64,000 nucleotides of DNA from Calditrichota bacterium (GTDB taxonomy: Bacteria > Electryoneota > RPQS01). The translations under genes and the position numbers were made by a program. The notes under the pieces are model-generated. The model was not told where the DNA came from. It made no database searches and was given only the letters and a program-made list of their open reading frames with translations. The stretch lies in assembly GCA_020637395.1 (NCBI GenBank), contig JACJWA010000003.1, positions 62,001-126,000 on the forward strand. Direction: 5' to 3'. The first letter of the stretch is position 1. Each line of letters starts with the position of its first letter. Below are positions 63,468-64,000 of the stretch, one piece after another.

Positions 63468-64000
63468 ATGTCAAATACAAACACAACGTCCCTTTCAACA
63501 AATGAAAAGCGCGCCCTCGGCATTGTGCTGATCGGCGCGCTTCTCCTTAGACTCTATGGGCTCGCCTCCGAGAGCTTCTGGCTCGACGAGGCAATCACCT
63601 GGCATCGCGTTAAGGGCGGCCCGCTGAGTTTCCTGTTCGACTGGGATGCGGATACGCAAGGTCCCGTTTACACTCTTCTGCTCTGGATCTGGAGCAAAGT
63701 CTTCGGCGTCGGAGAGGTTGCGATGCGCGTGCCGTCCGTGATCTTCGGAGTGCTCGGACTGCACGCGATGTATCTGCTGGGCCGACGAATCTTCTCACAT
63801 CGTGCCGCACTCTGGGCCACCGCGTTTGCCGCCGTAAATCCGTTCCTGATCTACTACGCGCAAGAGGCGCGGCCCTACGCGCTCTGGTTCTGGACGTCAC
63901 TCATGGCCATCTGGTACTTGCTGCGGCTGATCGAGAAAGAGTCACGTATCAACACCATCGGCACGATCACATTCACGCTGCTCTCGCTCTACACGCATCC
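63468..64000 (+). CDS. GT39/ArnT-like glycosyltransferase, N-terminal part
   Basis: The gene is partial, cut by the right edge after 177 codons. The ATG directly follows the lptD TAG. The product begins with a polar N-terminus, one hydrophobic helix (LGIVLIGALLLRLYGL), then the periplasmic loop SFWLDEAITW, whose DE pair is the catalytic signature of PMT/ArnT-type glycosyltransferases, then further helices and YYAQEARPYAL. It should transfer a sugar from a polyprenyl-phosphate carrier to protein or lipid A. Its position after lptD suits LPS modification. Confidence 0.85.
   Translation, partial: MSNTNTTSLSTNEKRALGIVLIGALLLRLYGLASESFWLDEAITWHRVKGGPLSFLFDWDADTQGPVYTLLLWIWSKVFGVGEVAMRVPSVIFGVLGLHAMYLLGRRIFSHRAALWATAFAAVNPFLIYYAQEARPYALWFWTSLMAIWYLLRLIEKESRINTIGTITFTLLSLYTH

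Overview
The window is a 64 kb stretch of a moderately GC-rich bacterial chromosome with long protein genes, mostly on the minus strand. Several secreted proteins end in a type IX secretion (T9SS) type A sorting domain with the YPNPFN motif. There are also PorV-like, TonB-receptor and LptD outer-membrane proteins and many lipoproteins. This points to a Gram-negative member of the FCB superphylum (Bacteroidota, Calditrichota, KSB1 and similar lineages). Clear AAGGAGG-type ribosome sites precede many genes, which is unlike typical Bacteroidota, so an uncultured FCB candidate phylum is the best guess. The phylum cannot be settled from this window alone.

Layout. 1-7.3 kb: a lipoprotein, an outer-membrane beta-barrel-like protein, a lone response-regulator receiver domain and a large secreted subtilase. 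7.3-11 kb: two polytopic membrane proteins with TPR tails that converge and overlap. 11-24.6 kb: a minus-strand cell-surface block holding a TonB-dependent receptor with an unusual run of acidic D-x-N-G-N-G repeats, a beta-helix lipoprotein, a 990-residue exported protein, a PorV/PorQ-like barrel, a large lipoprotein and two tandem carboxypeptidase-regulatory-like proteins next to palindromic repeats. 24.6-29.3 kb: isocitrate dehydrogenase with a TTG start and a structured leader, a possible unrecognised structured RNA, and an SLC12/APC-type permease.

29.5-43.4 kb: a 4-hydroxyphenylacetate (homoprotocatechuate) degradation cluster. It contains a DapA-family aldolase, a FAH-family HpaG, semialdehyde dehydrogenase HpaE, monooxygenase HpaB, flavin reductase HpaC and extradiol dioxygenase HpaD, with a fatty acid desaturase among them and an acetyl-CoA synthetase downstream. 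Two AT-richer insertions interrupt it. One is a 1039-residue calcineurin-like phosphoesterase fused to a STAND-type NTPase. The other is a HEPN protein followed by a truncated MNT nucleotidyltransferase. Both look like horizontally acquired defence or toxin-antitoxin genes and are the most unusual content of the window. The acetyl-CoA synthetase gene has a single in-frame TGA.

43.4-55.2 kb: two small secreted or surface proteins, a PQQ-type sugar dehydrogenase translationally coupled to a lysine 2,3-aminomutase, a secreted BNR-like protein, a DUF2892-type membrane protein, a Crp/Fnr regulator downstream of rarA, a radical SAM/SPASM protein and a ClpX-like AAA+ ATPase. 55.4-64 kb: a plus-strand block with a glycosidase-like lipoprotein, a ROK kinase lacking its zinc motif, a small lipoprotein, a GH57 4-alpha-glucanotransferase, LptD and the beginning of a GT39-like glycosyltransferase. 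This block suggests alpha-glucan handling next to envelope biogenesis. No tRNA, rRNA, CRISPR array or insertion sequence was recognised.
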